Positions 1 to 10,832 of a DNA stretch of 64,000 bases are shown here, piece after piece. Source of the DNA: G963663495 sp963663495 (lineage in GTDB: Bacteria > Bacteroidota > Rhodothermia > Rhodothermales > Bin80); contig OY760427.1 in the NCBI GenBank assembly GCA_963663495.1, positions 434,001 through 498,000 on the forward strand, in the 5' to 3' direction. The position numbers and the translations under genes were made by a program. Below the pieces are notes generated by a model. The model searched no databases, had not been told where the DNA came from, and was given only the letters and a program-made list of their open reading frames with translations. Position 1 is the stretch's first letter. The number at the start of each line of letters is the position of its first letter.

Positions 1-475
1 TTGGAAAACTCCACGGGTTGGGCTGGGCAGTTTGTGGTGTTGGTTTGTGGCTGCATGATGGCGTATAAGTGTATACCAATGATACACTTAGGAACCAAAA
101 AGTTCCTACAATGACCAGCCGTGGTGAGATTTGCGGGTTAAGCGGGTTGTGGCATTACTGAGAGTTGAGGGATTTCAATCTGAGCGCGGCAGTGTGTCGG
201 TGGGTAAGGCTACATCCAAGGTTCAAAATCAGTACAAAGCGTAGCACGCAACAACGCCTGGTCGGGCAATCCGGCAAGTAGCCGACCGTTGTGACCAGTG
301 TCCGTGTTGATAGGTGGACGACATTGCAGGGCTGCTTGAGGGAATTGCGGCATCGTGTATCGCAGGATGTCAATCTAGAAATTACATACGGAGACGATTG
401 GGTCGCAGTTGGAGTTGACAATGTCAGACAATTTGAATAAATTTGCGACATTATCAAAGCAGATAGCAAGCTTGA
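1..475. other. No gene recognised
   Basis: I find no convincing gene here. Short open frames on both strands lack recognisable motifs. The stretch could contain the decayed 5' part of the gene that starts to be readable at 476. Confidence 0.5.
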
Positions 476-1066
476 ATGATTGATGGACCATTAGGAATCC
501 GTAAGTTGCCGAGGCATTGGAAAACGGTAGCGGAGCGAGCGGCCAACGAGAACTACACACTCACTGACTTGATGCAGGCGATAGAGCTTGCGCTGCGCAA
601 CGAGATTGGCAAAATCCCAATCACTGATATTGTAAGGAATCTGGACAATGGCGTGCAGGCCATTCCCTTTTCTGACAGCGAATCAGTTTCAATTGACCTG
701 TGTTAGGAGGACTTCATCGGTAGCGGCCTAGGGCTCTTACTTAAGGACATTTTACAAGAGGAACCTTTTGGGGAGAAAACCGGGAAAGTTTTGGTGCAGA
801 CCTCTCTCTATAAGGCGCTCAAGATATACGCAGCTGCGCAGGCGCGCGAAATAGTGCGGCACTATTTGCTCGACACTCGCGGCGGTTTTTCAGTCTCTCC
901 ACTTCGTGTGCGACTCAAAGAAGCTATTGACTGCTGTCACTTTTCCGATTTGGCCAGCGAATACGTTGATGGGCGCGGCTCGGCACCGAAAAAGGCGGGG
1001 CAACTAACTAAGCATTTCGGTCTCGACTCGGGGCCTCAGATTCCAGCTCTGTGCGCCGAGAAATAG
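476..1066 (+). pseudogene. QatB-like gene remnant with an in-frame stop (tentative)
   Basis: One reading frame continues through an in-frame TAG at 704-706, giving about 196 codons in two pieces of 76 and about 119. The second piece overlaps the QueC-like gene by 16 nt, as expected for translationally coupled genes. I assign it as a QatB-like protein mainly by position, because QatB precedes QatC in Qat antiphage operons. The C-terminal half (EDFIGSGLGLLLKDI and onward) vaguely resembles the helical end I recall for QatB, but I see no diagnostic motif. No good start codon or N-terminal domain is visible before 476, so the 5' end may be lost as well. It could instead be an unrelated small gene. 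Confidence 0.35.
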
Positions 1067-2583
1067 ATTGTTCCACGCGAGATGTGGTTTACGTTCACAG
1101 GACGAGCGATAGCGGTTGTTCCATCAAAAAGAGATTTGACGTTTCTCGCAATTTTGAATTCAATTTCGGACTGCTATGCCAACAGGCATGCGCACCGTGG
1201 AGACCAATCTTAGGGGACTTGAAAACTGTTGTGGGTGCAGTAGAATTTGCGGACAGGTCCTTCCGTCGCCCAACGAATGGTTGGGGGCGCCAGCTTCGTG
1301 CGACCATCCCGGTGTCCGATTATGGGGAGTGGAACCGGGAAGCAGTTGTATCGCGATTAAGGAATACTCTTAATCAGCTAACTGGTGATTCTTGGAATTT
1401 GACATTTTATAAAAGGAAAACTGAACCAAATCATGTGTCCCAACTTTGCTTCGCCCTGGATCCAGCGATATCAGCAGTAATTCCGTACAGCGATGGATTG
1501 GATTCATATTCAGTTTACGTTATCGAGAGAGCGCGGCTTGGAGACGAGATCGCGAAAGTTCGGGTCCAGAATCGCGTTGCCACACGTTCAAGCTTGGAGA
1601 GGTGTTTCACTCCCGCGCTATTTCGAATTAGCACCGAAGACGACTACAAGAAGGAATCGAGTTATAGGTCGAGAGCCTTCAAGTTTTTGGCACACGGTGC
1701 TATCATGGCATACCTTGCAAGCGCGAAAAGCATTATTGTACCTGAAAGCGGACAATCCTCCTTCTATTCGGTACTAGTTCGCAATGCAATGGAGTATCCC
1801 CACTATGGCAGCCATCCCGAGTTCACCAGAAAGATGGAACTGTTCTTGAACGCGCTGCTCGGCACCAATTTGCGAATTGAGACTCCGCAACTGTGGTTTA
1901 CGAAAGGTTAAACCTTATCTAAATGCATATCATTGTGTCCGCACGGAACGTGGTCCAAAACAAGGTCATGTTGGATGCCCAACTTTCTTAGCTATGCTTT
2001 TGGCGAATCGCGTCAGTGCGGAATCTGTGCTTCTTGTCTGCTGCGGCGAATGTCCGTTCACTCTGCAAATTGCATCGAACCGGTCGGGACTTATTTGTTT
2101 GAAGACCTAAACGTCAGTATTCTCGAAGATGCAGTAATCAAAGACACAAGATCAGCTTGCATCGAACCGGCCGAGACTTATTTGTTTGAAGACCTAAACG
2201 TCAGTACTCTCGAAGATGCAGTAATCAAAGACCCAAGATCAGCTTGCATCGAACCGGCCGAGACTTATTTGTTTGAAGACCTAAACGTCAGTACTCTCGA
2301 AGATGCAGTAATCAAAGACACAAGATCGGCAAGAAAGGATGCCAACTATTTCAAGCATTACGCAATTGCCGGTGTCAGGGCGATGAGTGATTTTGCCAGT
2401 CTTTCCCTTGAAGATGTGCAGGATGAAAGCCTTCGGTTGATCCGCCTGAGTCGCGACTCGAAACCCGACTCCGGCTATATACGGAATCAGCTGATTACAC
2501 TAGTCAACCGGCATAAGGAAGAATGGTCTTCCTTTAAGCAATCGCTTCTGTCACAATCCTTCCTAAGAAAATGGGCAGCATAG
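1051..2583 (+). pseudogene. QatC / QueC-like PP-loop enzyme, interrupted by an in-frame TAA
   Basis: QueC-type enzymes use ATP to make 7-cyano-7-deazaguanine. The QatC branch belongs to the Qat antiphage system and is thought to attach a related base to a partner protein. The first piece (1051-1911) carries the PP-loop SDGLDS at codons 147-152 and the upstream ADRSFRRPTNGWGRQL and LTGDSW segments typical of QatC. The same frame continues after a TAA at 1909-1911 (TKG*TL, where TKGETL would be expected) into KTRSCW and the zinc-site motif CGICASC at 2017-2037. One point mutation therefore appears to have split the gene. The C-terminal part contains three tandem 29-residue repeats not usual for the family. 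The gene starts at a GTG and overlaps both the upstream candidate and the downstream XRE gene (by 13 nt). Confidence 0.75.
2071..2331 (+). repeat. Three 87-bp tandem direct repeats
   Basis: Units run 2071-2157, 2158-2244 and 2245-2331. Each encodes 29 residues beginning CIEP and ending TRSA or PRSA. Units 2 and 3 are almost identical and unit 1 differs slightly. The repeat length is a multiple of three, so the frame is kept. This looks like recent slippage or unequal exchange inside the QatC-like gene. Confidence 0.9.
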
Positions 2584-3761
2584 CAATCAAGGGGCCACAA
2601 AAGGCTCTCCTAAATGACCGAGAAATTGGCAGAAGGCTTAGGATCGCGCGCGAGACTGCTAGATTGAGTCAAGAGAAGGCGGCCAATAAAGTGGGTTTGG
2701 CACGCACAACCCTGGTTGCCATCGAACAAGGCAATCGCGGGATTAGGACTGAGGAACTGTTAGGGCTTGCAAAACTGTACGGACGTTCGGCTAATGCAAT
2801 TCTGCGCAGTGAGGTAGTTCACGTAGATCTCGTGCCGTTATTCCGTGAAATCCGCAGGGTAGCGAGCGATAATGGAGTGGAGGCTGCTCGATTTATCAAC
2901 GACTTTGCGAGTGCTGAAGTGGAGCTTGAGAATTCTCTTGGCGTAAACCGTGTGTTCGATTACCCCCGCGAACGCCCCCTGCTGCCTGGCCCACCGAAGC
3001 AGCAGGCGGAAGACGATGCTCAAGAGTTGCGCTGGTGGCTAGGTCTCGGTCCGGGCCCGGTCCGTGACATTATGACGCTTTTGGAAATGCAGATAGGCAT
3101 TCGGGTCTATTCGTATCCAATTGACAGTAGTATCTCGGGCCTGTTCGCTTGGCATGAAGCGCTTGGCGCATGTATGCTATTCAATTCGAAGCATCCACCG
3201 CAGAGACGTAAGTTCACTGCGGCACACGAATTGGGGCATTTCATGTCGATGCGTGCGACTCCAACAGTCCTCATGGCTAAGAAACAACCGAAGTCGCGGG
3301 AAGAGCAGTATGCCAATTGTTTTGCGAGTGCGTTCTTGATGCCCAAACAAGCGGTTCGGCAACGGTTTGCCCAAGTAACTTCTGGGCAATCGTATTTCAC
3401 ACGGCGCCATGTGATTTTGCTCGCGCACATGCTTGATGTTTCGCGCGAAGCTATTGTCAGGAGACTCGAAGAATTGGAGCTTGTTCGTTCTGGGACATGG
3501 GACTGGTTCAACGAAAACGGTGGAATCACAGATAAGCAAGCCCAAGAGGTGCTAGGAGAGACTACACAATCGCCGCCAGCGCTGCGAGAACGATGGTTGT
3601 TACCCATACGATTAGCGTTGTTGGCACGCGAGGCTTGGGAACGAGATCTGTATAGCGAAGGGCAGTTGGGCCGCATGCTGCATTTACACCGGCGTGATTT
3701 GAGAAAAATCCTCTACGAAGTGTCCGACGAGGAGAAAATGGCTAATAGATTGTCTTACTAA
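2571..3761 (+). CDS. XRE-family HTH protein with ImmA/IrrE metallopeptidase domain
   Basis: This 396-residue protein has an N-terminal XRE helix-turn-helix at about residues 17-75 (LRIARETARLSQEKAA). An ImmA/IrrE (COG2856) domain follows, with zinc-protease motif HELGH at 219-223 and a downstream glutamate-rich segment. Proteins of this build cleave or release repressors and often act with a neighbouring toxin or mobile-element regulator. Its ATG lies inside the end of the QatC-like frame, and a PIN-domain gene follows within 100 nt. The pair XRE-ImmA plus PIN resembles predicted toxin-antitoxin modules. The frame is intact, unlike the two genes upstream. Whether it regulates the Qat-like genes or is an independent module cannot be told from sequence. 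Confidence 0.85.
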   Translation: MGSIAIKGPQKALLNDREIGRRLRIARETARLSQEKAANKVGLARTTLVAIEQGNRGIRTEELLGLAKLYGRSANAILRSEVVHVDLVPLFREIRRVASDNGVEAARFINDFASAEVELENSLGVNRVFDYPRERPLLPGPPKQQAEDDAQELRWWLGLGPGPVRDIMTLLEMQIGIRVYSYPIDSSISGLFAWHEALGACMLFNSKHPPQRRKFTAAHELGHFMSMRATPTVLMAKKQPKSREEQYANCFASAFLMPKQAVRQRFAQVTSGQSYFTRRHVILLAHMLDVSREAIVRRLEELELVRSGTWDWFNENGGITDKQAQEVLGETTQSPPALRERWLLPIRLALLAREAWERDLYSEGQLGRMLHLHRRDLRKILYEVSDEEKMANRLSY

Positions 3762-3857
3762 TCTGTGACTTGCAGAAAGTTGGTGCCATTTTCCCGGCAT
3801 CACTAGTGGCGTTGATTGGACGACTGGGGTTCTCGTGGTCAAGGGCAGACGGTGCGG

Positions 3858-4463
3858 ATGATGACAACATTTAGAAGCGTGAAGACGGTCGTGTTGGATT
3901 CAAGCGTCGTGATTAATCTGAATGCGACAGGTCGCGCTGCAGAAATATTGAAAGCGTTAGAAGTAAATGTAGAAGTCTCGGAACAGGTGCGCGACGAGTT
4001 GGAGCTCGGCAAGACTCATGGTTATGACGACGGGAATAAGCTGCAGGAATTAATTGAGCGTGAGGTCATTGATATAGTGGAACTTTCCACAGATGAATTG
4101 ACGATCTTTCGCGAATGCGTCACGGGTGAACCAGGGCGTTCGCTTGATGATGGTGAAGCTAGCACGATCGCTCGAGCAGTTGGGTCTGGAGCAGCCGCTG
4201 CGATTGATGATAGGAAGGCAATAAAGTTGTGCGATAGGAGCTTTCACAGCGTCCAGGTTGTTTCGACTGCGGAAATACTTTTGCACGGCTCTGTTATTAC
4301 ACGATTGGGACAACGAGATGTCACAGAGGCTGTATTTGATGCATTGGCCAAGACACGGATGTATGTTCCACCAAAATTGGTTAACAGGGTCATCTCCCTA
4401 ATTGGCGTTAAACGAGCAGCAGTTTGCTCTAGTCTGCGCGGTGGAGTTACCCGCCATCAGTAG
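3858..4463 (+). CDS. PIN-domain putative ribonuclease
   Basis: The protein is about 201 residues from the ATG at 3858. An upstream TTG at 3816 is possible but weaker. PIN nucleases coordinate metal through scattered acidic residues, and the expected pattern is present: VLDSSVVINL near the N-terminus, a middle EQVRDELELG, DDGEASTIARA, and AAIDDRKA near the C-terminus. It follows the XRE-ImmA gene on the same strand and probably forms a module with it. The PIN protein would be the RNase and the XRE-ImmA protein its repressor or antitoxin. The last 30 residues have no recognisable fold. Confidence 0.75.
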   Translation: MMTTFRSVKTVVLDSSVVINLNATGRAAEILKALEVNVEVSEQVRDELELGKTHGYDDGNKLQELIEREVIDIVELSTDELTIFRECVTGEPGRSLDDGEASTIARAVGSGAAAAIDDRKAIKLCDRSFHSVQVVSTAEILLHGSVITRLGQRDVTEAVFDALAKTRMYVPPKLVNRVISLIGVKRAAVCSSLRGGVTRHQ

Positions 4464-5174
4464 TAGGTTAGTATTTTGCCTGAATTCGAGGAATCCAATA
4501 GTGTTCGGGATGTGAGCACTCAGGAGATTGTGTTAAGACCCCGAGCTCAGACCTACAAATTGCATGAATAGTTGTGTCGCTCGGCGGGGGAGATGTTTCC
4601 GCGTGTGGAATTGTTCGAGCAGAAGACGCGGGGTACAGGTGTCTGATAGATTGGCATGAGGTATCTCGTAGGCACAAGAGTCCTGTAAGTGCAGTGAGGC
4701 ATGACTAATAGGCGGATGGGAGATCGATCCTATCCGAGATGTGCTGGGGCGAACGAATATAATGTGTTCATTTGCGGTAGTTGGATTGGAAGCTAAGAAC
4801 GGCGAGGAGGAGAGTCGTGGCTGGGAGAGGCAACTCGATTCGCTACTGAGTATCAGAAGGCTTGTGGTCACGCCATCAACGGGGAAGGAGGGTTTGTCAA
4901 CATAATTGGCCCATATTCAACCAACAAGACGATCACTTGGCCCTTATTCTTGGGGAAGAATGCCTGTCGCGGGATGCAGACTGGGTCTGAGTTTCAATTT
5001 TGTCAGCTAAGCCGGCCATTGGCATTTGATTCCCAGACAATCACCATATGACGCTACTGAGTTTGCTATCCCAACTAGGTCTGACCACACTTTTCCGGGA
5101 CCATAGCCCAAACACGGGTCGTCTATGGTCAGATTTTCGATTTCAAGGCGTTGAGTCACAGCGGCGGTGCCACC
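4464..5174. other. Intergenic region, no gene recognised
   Basis: About 710 bp between the PIN gene and the helicase. Minus-strand open frames here are compositionally ordinary and resemble nothing known to me. The stretch must contain the promoter of the helicase operon, but I cannot point to convincing -35/-10 boxes. Confidence 0.4.
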
Positions 5175-8100
5175 ATGGCTGCTAAACTCCAAGACCTAAA
5201 AGCGGGAGTTGTACTTCGTGGGCTAGTTTCATCCGGTAGCGCCACGGTAGTGGGGGTGGAGAATATTGTCCCTGGCACCGTCAATCTCACCTATCGCCTC
5301 CCGAGTGGGAGAAATGATAGCCAGTTGGTTTCATCCGACATGTGCGACCGCCTCGACATCGTAGAAACGAAGTCCGGGCGCAGCTTTGGAGCCGACGGAC
5401 GGCTATTCAAGCTGGTTGCGGAAGCGATGCGGATTCGCAATGCGTATCTGTTCGATCCAGTCATTGCCGTGCGAACGTCAATGATCGAGCCGCTGCCCCA
5501 TCAGATCACCGCCGTTTATGAATCCATGCTGCCGCGCCAACCTCTGCGGTTTCTGTTGGCGGACGACCCAGGGGCGGGTAAAACCATTATGGCGGGCTTG
5601 CTCATAAAGGAGTTGATGGTTCGTGGCGATGTAGAGCGATGCCTTGTCGTATGCCCGGGCAGTCTTGCAGAACAGTGGCAGCAGGAGCTCGCGGACAAGT
5701 TTCAGCTGCATTTTGACGTATTGTCAAATGACGCACTGCGTGGTTCAGCCGGGAATTACTTTGTTGAGCGGAGCTTGGTGATTGCGAGGTTGGATAAGCT
5801 GTCGCGTGACGAAGAGACCCAGGCACTTCTCAAAGCGCCTGATTGCCGATGGGATCTCGTCGTCTGCGACGAGGCCCACAAGATGTCTGCCACCTACAGC
5901 GGTAGCGAGATCAAGTTTACGAAGCGGTACAAACTTGGTCAGTTGCTGTCAACATTGACGCGGCATTTTCTACTGATGACAGCAACCCCGCATAACGGGA
6001 AAGAGGCAGATTTTCAGTTGTTCATGGCATTGTTGGATCGCGACCGATTCGAGGGTCGGTTCCGGGATGGCGTGCATCGAGTGGATGTTTCAGACTTGAT
6101 GCGAAGGATGGTCAAGGAACGCTTGCTACGGTTTGATGGCACGCCATTGTTTCCTGAGCGGAGAGCATATACCAGGTCGTTCGTGCTCACACCTGTAGAG
6201 TCTCGTTTATACGAGGCGGTGACGGCTTACGTGCGCGAGGAATTCAACAGGGCGGAAGCACTTAGTGGGCGTCGCGTCCGTGCGGTTGGATTTGCACTGA
6301 CTTTATTGCAGCGACGCCTAGCTTCCTCTCCGCGCGCGATACTACGATCACTTCAGCGTCGAGAAAAGAAGCTGCAGGAGCATCTGGCTGATTTTGAAGA
6401 TAGGCGTAGGAGCGGATTCGACACCAGGGCGGAGTCGACAGATTTTGACGAGGAATTCTTGGAGAACCTCGAAGATGCGCCGGAATCGGAACGGGAAATC
6501 ACGGAACAGCAGATTCTCGACGAAGCGACCGCAGCGCTCACAGAGGACGAACTGCGGGCAGAATTAGATACGCTACAAACACTTGTGGCGTTAGCTAACG
6601 AGGTGCAACAGGCGAAAAAAGATGCCAAGTGGGTAGCCATGGCAAAGCTATTGCAGGAGATCAGAGATCCTGATGGGGATTACGGTGCACGAGATCTACG
6701 CAAGCTTGTGATCTTTACCGAGCATCGCGACACGCTCGATTATCTCCACAGCAAGATTCAGACAATTGTTGGTAGACCCGATGCAATTTGCATTATACAT
6801 GGCGGCGTAGACAGACTAGAACGTCTTCGTATCCAGGAGAGTTTTCGTAATGACCCTGCAGTCCAAATCCTTTTGGCTACCGACGCGGCTGGAGAAGGCA
6901 TAAACCTGCAGCGGGCGCATCTCATGGTGAATTACGATCTACCATGGAATCCTAATAGGCTGGAACAGCGATTTGGCCGTATCCACCGCATTGGTCAGAG
7001 GGAAGTATGCCACCTCTTCAACTTGGTGTCCACCGACACGCGAGAGGGAGAGGTTTACAAAACGCTGTTGGTCAAGCTGGACCAAGCCCGGGAGAGTCTT
7101 GGAGGGCAGGTCTTTGACGTACTGGGCGAGATGGATTTTGAGGGGCTCTCGCTGCGGGATCTGTTGTTGGAAGCCGTTCGATATGGGGACCAGCCCGAAG
7201 TAAAGCAACGCCTCTCCACAGCTGTTGGAGATGCATTGGACACAGATAGGATTGAAGCACTGATAACCGAGAGCGCACTCGCTCCAGATACAATGGACAT
7301 GAGCCGATTGTTGGCAGTCCGCGAAGAAATGGAGAGAGCGCAGCTTCGGAGATTACAACCACACTTTGTCGAGGATTACTTCGTTCAGGCATTCAAGGAG
7401 CTAGGTGGGAGTATCCATCGACGCACGCAGGGCCAACATAAGATTTCCTATGTACCTGCGGCAATTCGAAAGCAGGCCCAAAGGAGGCACCCCGTTGCCA
7501 CTCGCTATCGACGCATCGCGTTTGATACCCAGCACGCAAGCGAAAATAGTGGGGTTGAGTTCGTGGCGTGCGGTCACCCGCTACTTGACGGTGTTACGGA
7601 TTTGATTCTGCACCGCCACAAGAATGTGTTCGATGAAGGGACAATCCTGATTGACGAGACCGATCCTGGTAAGGAACCCCGCCTTATGGTCTGTTTCGAG
7701 CATGTGATCCAAGACGGCTCAGATGCTGAATCTGGAGGGTCTCGCGTCGCTTCTCGCAAGATGCTTTATGTGGATGTGGGCACAAGCGGCCCGCAGCCTT
7801 GCGGAAAGTACGCCCCATACCTGGATTACCGGGCGCTCGCCGCAGACGATCCAGACCGTGAGCTAATCCTGGGTCATCGCTTAGTAGCCAGCCTTCGAGA
7901 TTCAAGCGAGCTCAAAGCTATGGGATACGTAGTAACAAAGCTGGTCCCTAAACACCAAGAAGAGGTAGAGACGGCGCGGCTGGAGCTGATCGCCAAGACG
8001 CGGGCGGCAGTTCGCGACCGGTTAAGTAAGGAGATCAATCATTGGGACCTTCGCGCATCGGAGCTGAGGGAAAAGGAGCGTGCAGGTAGGCCTGGGGCCC

Positions 8101-8681
8101 GCCTCAACTCCAGTGAGGCAAGGCGAAGGGCTGACGAATTACAGGAGCGCCTCAGTAGCCGCATGACGGAACTCGACCAACAGAAGGACATCAGATCCAT
8201 GTTGCCTAGGGTTGTCACGTCTTCGCTGATTGTGCCCCTCGGACTGAAATCGGAGCTGCAGGGCAAGGATAGTCCGGTTGGAACAAACGAGCTTGCAAAC
8301 AGGATGAAGGTCGCTGCCGAAGCACGTGAAATCGTTATGCAGAAGGAGCGTGAATTGGGATGCGACCCAAAGGATGTAGAGCTTGAAAAGCTGGGTTATG
8401 ACATCGAGAGTAAGCATTCAGAGGAAGGGCGCCTACGGTTCTTGGAGGTGAAAGGTAGAAGAGAAGATGCCACAACCATTACGGTTACCAGGAATGAAAT
8501 CCTGTTCGCATTGAATAGCCCAGAACAGTTTATCTTGGCCATCGTCCTTTTTGGAGCGGAGGGGAATTATTCTGTCCACTACTTAAAGCAACCATTTCAG
8601 CGCCAGCCAGACGCAGGCGCTGCCAGCGTGAACTACGAGCTAAAGGACCTGCTCAAGCGGTCTTGCCCTCCTCACTTGTAG
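5175..8681 (+). CDS. SNF2/SF2 helicase-like ATPase with C-terminal DUF3883
   Basis: The protein is 1,168 residues from ATG 5175; a TTG at 5151 would add eight. The N-terminal helicase lobe has Walker A DDPGAGKTIM near residues 130-140, DEAH near 232 and the TATPHNG motif. The second lobe carries IIHGG, LLATDAAGEGINLQ and RFGRIHRIGQ, the SNF2/RapA-type arrangement. A charged, coiled-coil-rich region follows. The end (EVKGRREDATTITVTRNEI) matches DUF3883, a nuclease-fold-like domain found with defence helicases. The gene is followed with 1-nt overlap by a DUF1156 methyltransferase and then a DUF499 ATPase, so it is probably the motor of a DNA-modification defence system. DISARM class 1 also uses an SNF2 helicase plus methylase, but no DrmA, DrmB or DrmC is present. 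Confidence 0.88.
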   Translation: MAAKLQDLKAGVVLRGLVSSGSATVVGVENIVPGTVNLTYRLPSGRNDSQLVSSDMCDRLDIVETKSGRSFGADGRLFKLVAEAMRIRNAYLFDPVIAVRTSMIEPLPHQITAVYESMLPRQPLRFLLADDPGAGKTIMAGLLIKELMVRGDVERCLVVCPGSLAEQWQQELADKFQLHFDVLSNDALRGSAGNYFVERSLVIARLDKLSRDEETQALLKAPDCRWDLVVCDEAHKMSATYSGSEIKFTKRYKLGQLLSTLTRHFLLMTATPHNGKEADFQLFMALLDRDRFEGRFRDGVHRVDVSDLMRRMVKERLLRFDGTPLFPERRAYTRSFVLTPVESRLYEAVTAYVREEFNRAEALSGRRVRAVGFALTLLQRRLASSPRAILRSLQRREKKLQEHLADFEDRRRSGFDTRAESTDFDEEFLENLEDAPESEREITEQQILDEATAALTEDELRAELDTLQTLVALANEVQQAKKDAKWVAMAKLLQEIRDPDGDYGARDLRKLVIFTEHRDTLDYLHSKIQTIVGRPDAICIIHGGVDRLERLRIQESFRNDPAVQILLATDAAGEGINLQRAHLMVNYDLPWNPNRLEQRFGRIHRIGQREVCHLFNLVSTDTREGEVYKTLLVKLDQARESLGGQVFDVLGEMDFEGLSLRDLLLEAVRYGDQPEVKQRLSTAVGDALDTDRIEALITESALAPDTMDMSRLLAVREEMERAQLRRLQPHFVEDYFVQAFKELGGSIHRRTQGQHKISYVPAAIRKQAQRRHPVATRYRRIAFDTQHASENSGVEFVACGHPLLDGVTDLILHRHKNVFDEGTILIDETDPGKEPRLMVCFEHVIQDGSDAESGGSRVASRKMLYVDVGTSGPQPCGKYAPYLDYRALAADDPDRELILGHRLVASLRDSSELKAMGYVVTKLVPKHQEEVETARLELIAKTRAAVRDRLSKEINHWDLRASELREKERAGRPGARLNSSEARRRADELQERLSSRMTELDQQKDIRSMLPRVVTSSLIVPLGLKSELQGKDSPVGTNELANRMKVAAEAREIVMQKERELGCDPKDVELEKLGYDIESKHSEEGRLRFLEVKGRREDATTITVTRNEILFALNSPEQFILAIVLFGAEGNYSVHYLKQPFQRQPDAGAASVNYELKDLLKRSCPPHL

Positions 8682-10832
8682 TGGCCAGGAAACTGATCGA
8701 AGTAGCGATTCCATTGGACGCCATCAACAGGGCGTCCAAGCGGGAGAAGTCGATTCGGCACGGGCATCCAAGCACGCTGCATTTGTATTGGGCGCGGAGG
8801 CCACTCGCTGCGGCGCGTGCTGTAATCTTTGCCCAGATGGTGGATGACCCGTCGGAGTATGTTGATGTCCTGCTTTCTGATGCCCGAAGGCGCCGCGCTG
8901 CGGAAACAGAACTCAGAAAAAGCGCGGAGAAGGGCGGAAATGATGACCTGACCATTGAAGAGGTAGCCATTGAGCTGGAGCGCAAGCGGCTGTTTCGCAT
9001 TATCGAGGAACTCGTTGTTTGGGAGAATTCCACTCGAGAAGATGTGCTGGACCGTGCACGCGATGAAATCTGGCAGAGCTGGAGGAGAGCATGCGTTCGC
9101 AACGCGGGAGAGCCGGATGCCGAGGTGCTTTACGATCGGCACAAGCTGCCGCCGTTTCACGACCCGTTTTGTGGAGGAGGAGCGATTCCATTGGAAGCCC
9201 AGCGTTTGGGGTTGGAGGCACATGCTACGGATTTGAACCCCGTGGCGGTACTGATAAACAAGGCGATGCTGGAAATCCCGCCGCGGTTTGCCGGAAGGCC
9301 GGCAGTGAATCTGGAGGCCCAGAGGGTTGGGGGCGGATGGAATGGAGCAGAGGGGCTTGCGGCGGATGTGGCTTATTACTCTGAGTGGATGCGTGCGCGA
9401 GCCAAGGAGCGCATTGGGCACCTTTATCCCAAGATTCATGTGACTGTTTCCATGGCGCGGGATCGAGATGACTTGAAGAATTATGTGGGAAGAGATCTTA
9501 CCGTGATTGCGTGGCTGCATGCACGCACGGTGCGTAGTCCGAATCCGGCATTCTCCGATGTAGAGGTGCCGCTGGTATCAAGCTATCTGCTGTCGAGCAG
9601 GAAAGGCAAGGAAGTGTATCTGCATCCGGTGGTTGAGAAGACTCGGTACCGTTTTGAGGTGCGCAAGGATACTCCGCCAGATTATTCGGCAACGAGGGCC
9701 GGTACCAAGCAGGGGCGCGCCAGCTTTAGGTGCATTGTTTCGGGGACGACTATTACCGCAGGTTATATCCGCAAGGAAGGCCAGGCTGGGAGATTAGGGA
9801 GCGGGCTGATTGCCATCGTAGCAGATGGGGCTCCTGGACGCATTTACCTGCCTGCAACACCGGAGCATGAGGAAGCCGCGCGGGCTGCTCATGCTGAGTG
9901 GCGGCCGGATCTACCGTTGCCGAAAAAAGCACTGAGTTTTAGTGCACAGTTGTACGGCTTCAAGACGTATGGTGACCTGTACACCGAACGTCAGGTGGTA
10001 GCCTTAACCGCCATGTCGGACTTGGTGGAGGATGTAAAGCAGGAAGTGGAAAAAGACGCGATCCGCTCCTACACAATATATACACACGTGCGGGGGGGCG
10101 ACGTATTGCAGACGGCGGTGCCGGAGCACGCGCTTACGGAGAAGCCCTCGGCGTCTACATGGCGCTTTGCATCGACAAGGCCGCCGATTATTGGTCCCAC
10201 ATTTGCACGTGGGATGCGTCACGGGATAATATTAGAAACACCTTTACTCGCCAAGCCCTTCCCATAACGTGGGATTACGCGGAAGCCAACCCGTTTTCTC
10301 ACTCAACAGGAAACTGGTTTAGCTTCGCCAGTTGGGTCAGCAAGGTGCTGTTGGCACTGCCGACCAAAAGCCAAGGTCACGGATACATCGCGGATGCCCA
10401 GGTGGGAAATGCCAGTGCAAACGCTGTCGTTTCGACTGATCCGCCTTACTACGACAATATTGGGTACGCGGATTTGTCGGACTACTTCTACGTCTGGCTC
10501 CGGCGTACCCTGCACAGCACATACCCGGAGTTATTTGCAACGGTAGCCACACCAAAGGCTGCAGAATTGATTGCCTCGCGCTACCGCCACGGTAGCAAAC
10601 AGCAGGCGGAGGTATTCTTCCTGGAAGGGATGACGCGCACGTTACGCAATGTGTCTAGGCAGGTGCATCCCGAATTCCCCGTCACGATCTATTATGCCTT
10701 CAAGCAGAGTGAGAAGCGCTACGATGGCGGCGACGTAAGCACGGGGTGGCAGACATTCCTGGAAGCATTGGAGCGCGCAGGGTATGCCGTGACCGGTACT
10801 TGGCCAATGCGAACAGAGCTCATGAATCGTCC
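8681..10832 (+). pseudogene. DUF1156 adenine-type DNA methyltransferase, 5' part (frameshift, then cut by IS)
   Basis: The start GTG at 8681 overlaps the helicase stop and gives MARKLIEVAIPLDAINRASK, the usual DUF1156 N-terminus. The methylase motif I region is DPFCGGGAIPLEA, and the catalytic motif TDPPYYDNIGYADLSD lies downstream. The frame breaks near a run of seven G at 10091-10097. Upstream coding is in one frame up to about 10090, and downstream coding (ADGGAGARAYGEALGVY) is in another, as expected after loss of one base. At 10832 the gene is interrupted by an insertion sequence, just after TWPMRTELMNR. The remaining 3' part resumes at 12623. Both lesions indicate an inactive gene, unless -1 slippage at the G run and precise IS excision restore it. 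Confidence 0.88.
10829..10832 (+). repeat. Target-site duplication GTCC, left copy
   Basis: GTCC precedes the left inverted repeat of the IS and is repeated at 12623-12626. Removing the IS and one copy restores the methyltransferase reading frame as MNRP followed by NSIGSNALASS. Confidence 0.88.

Noticed and set aside
2071..2331. Tandem repeats as a CRISPR array
   Set aside because: The 87-bp units are contiguous with no variable spacers, and they keep the reading frame of the QatC-like gene.
10091..10097. Programmed -1 frameshift at the G7 run in the DUF1156 gene
   Set aside because: The gene is also cut by an IS, so simple loss of one G is the more economical reading. No strong downstream structure was identified, though slippage is not excluded.
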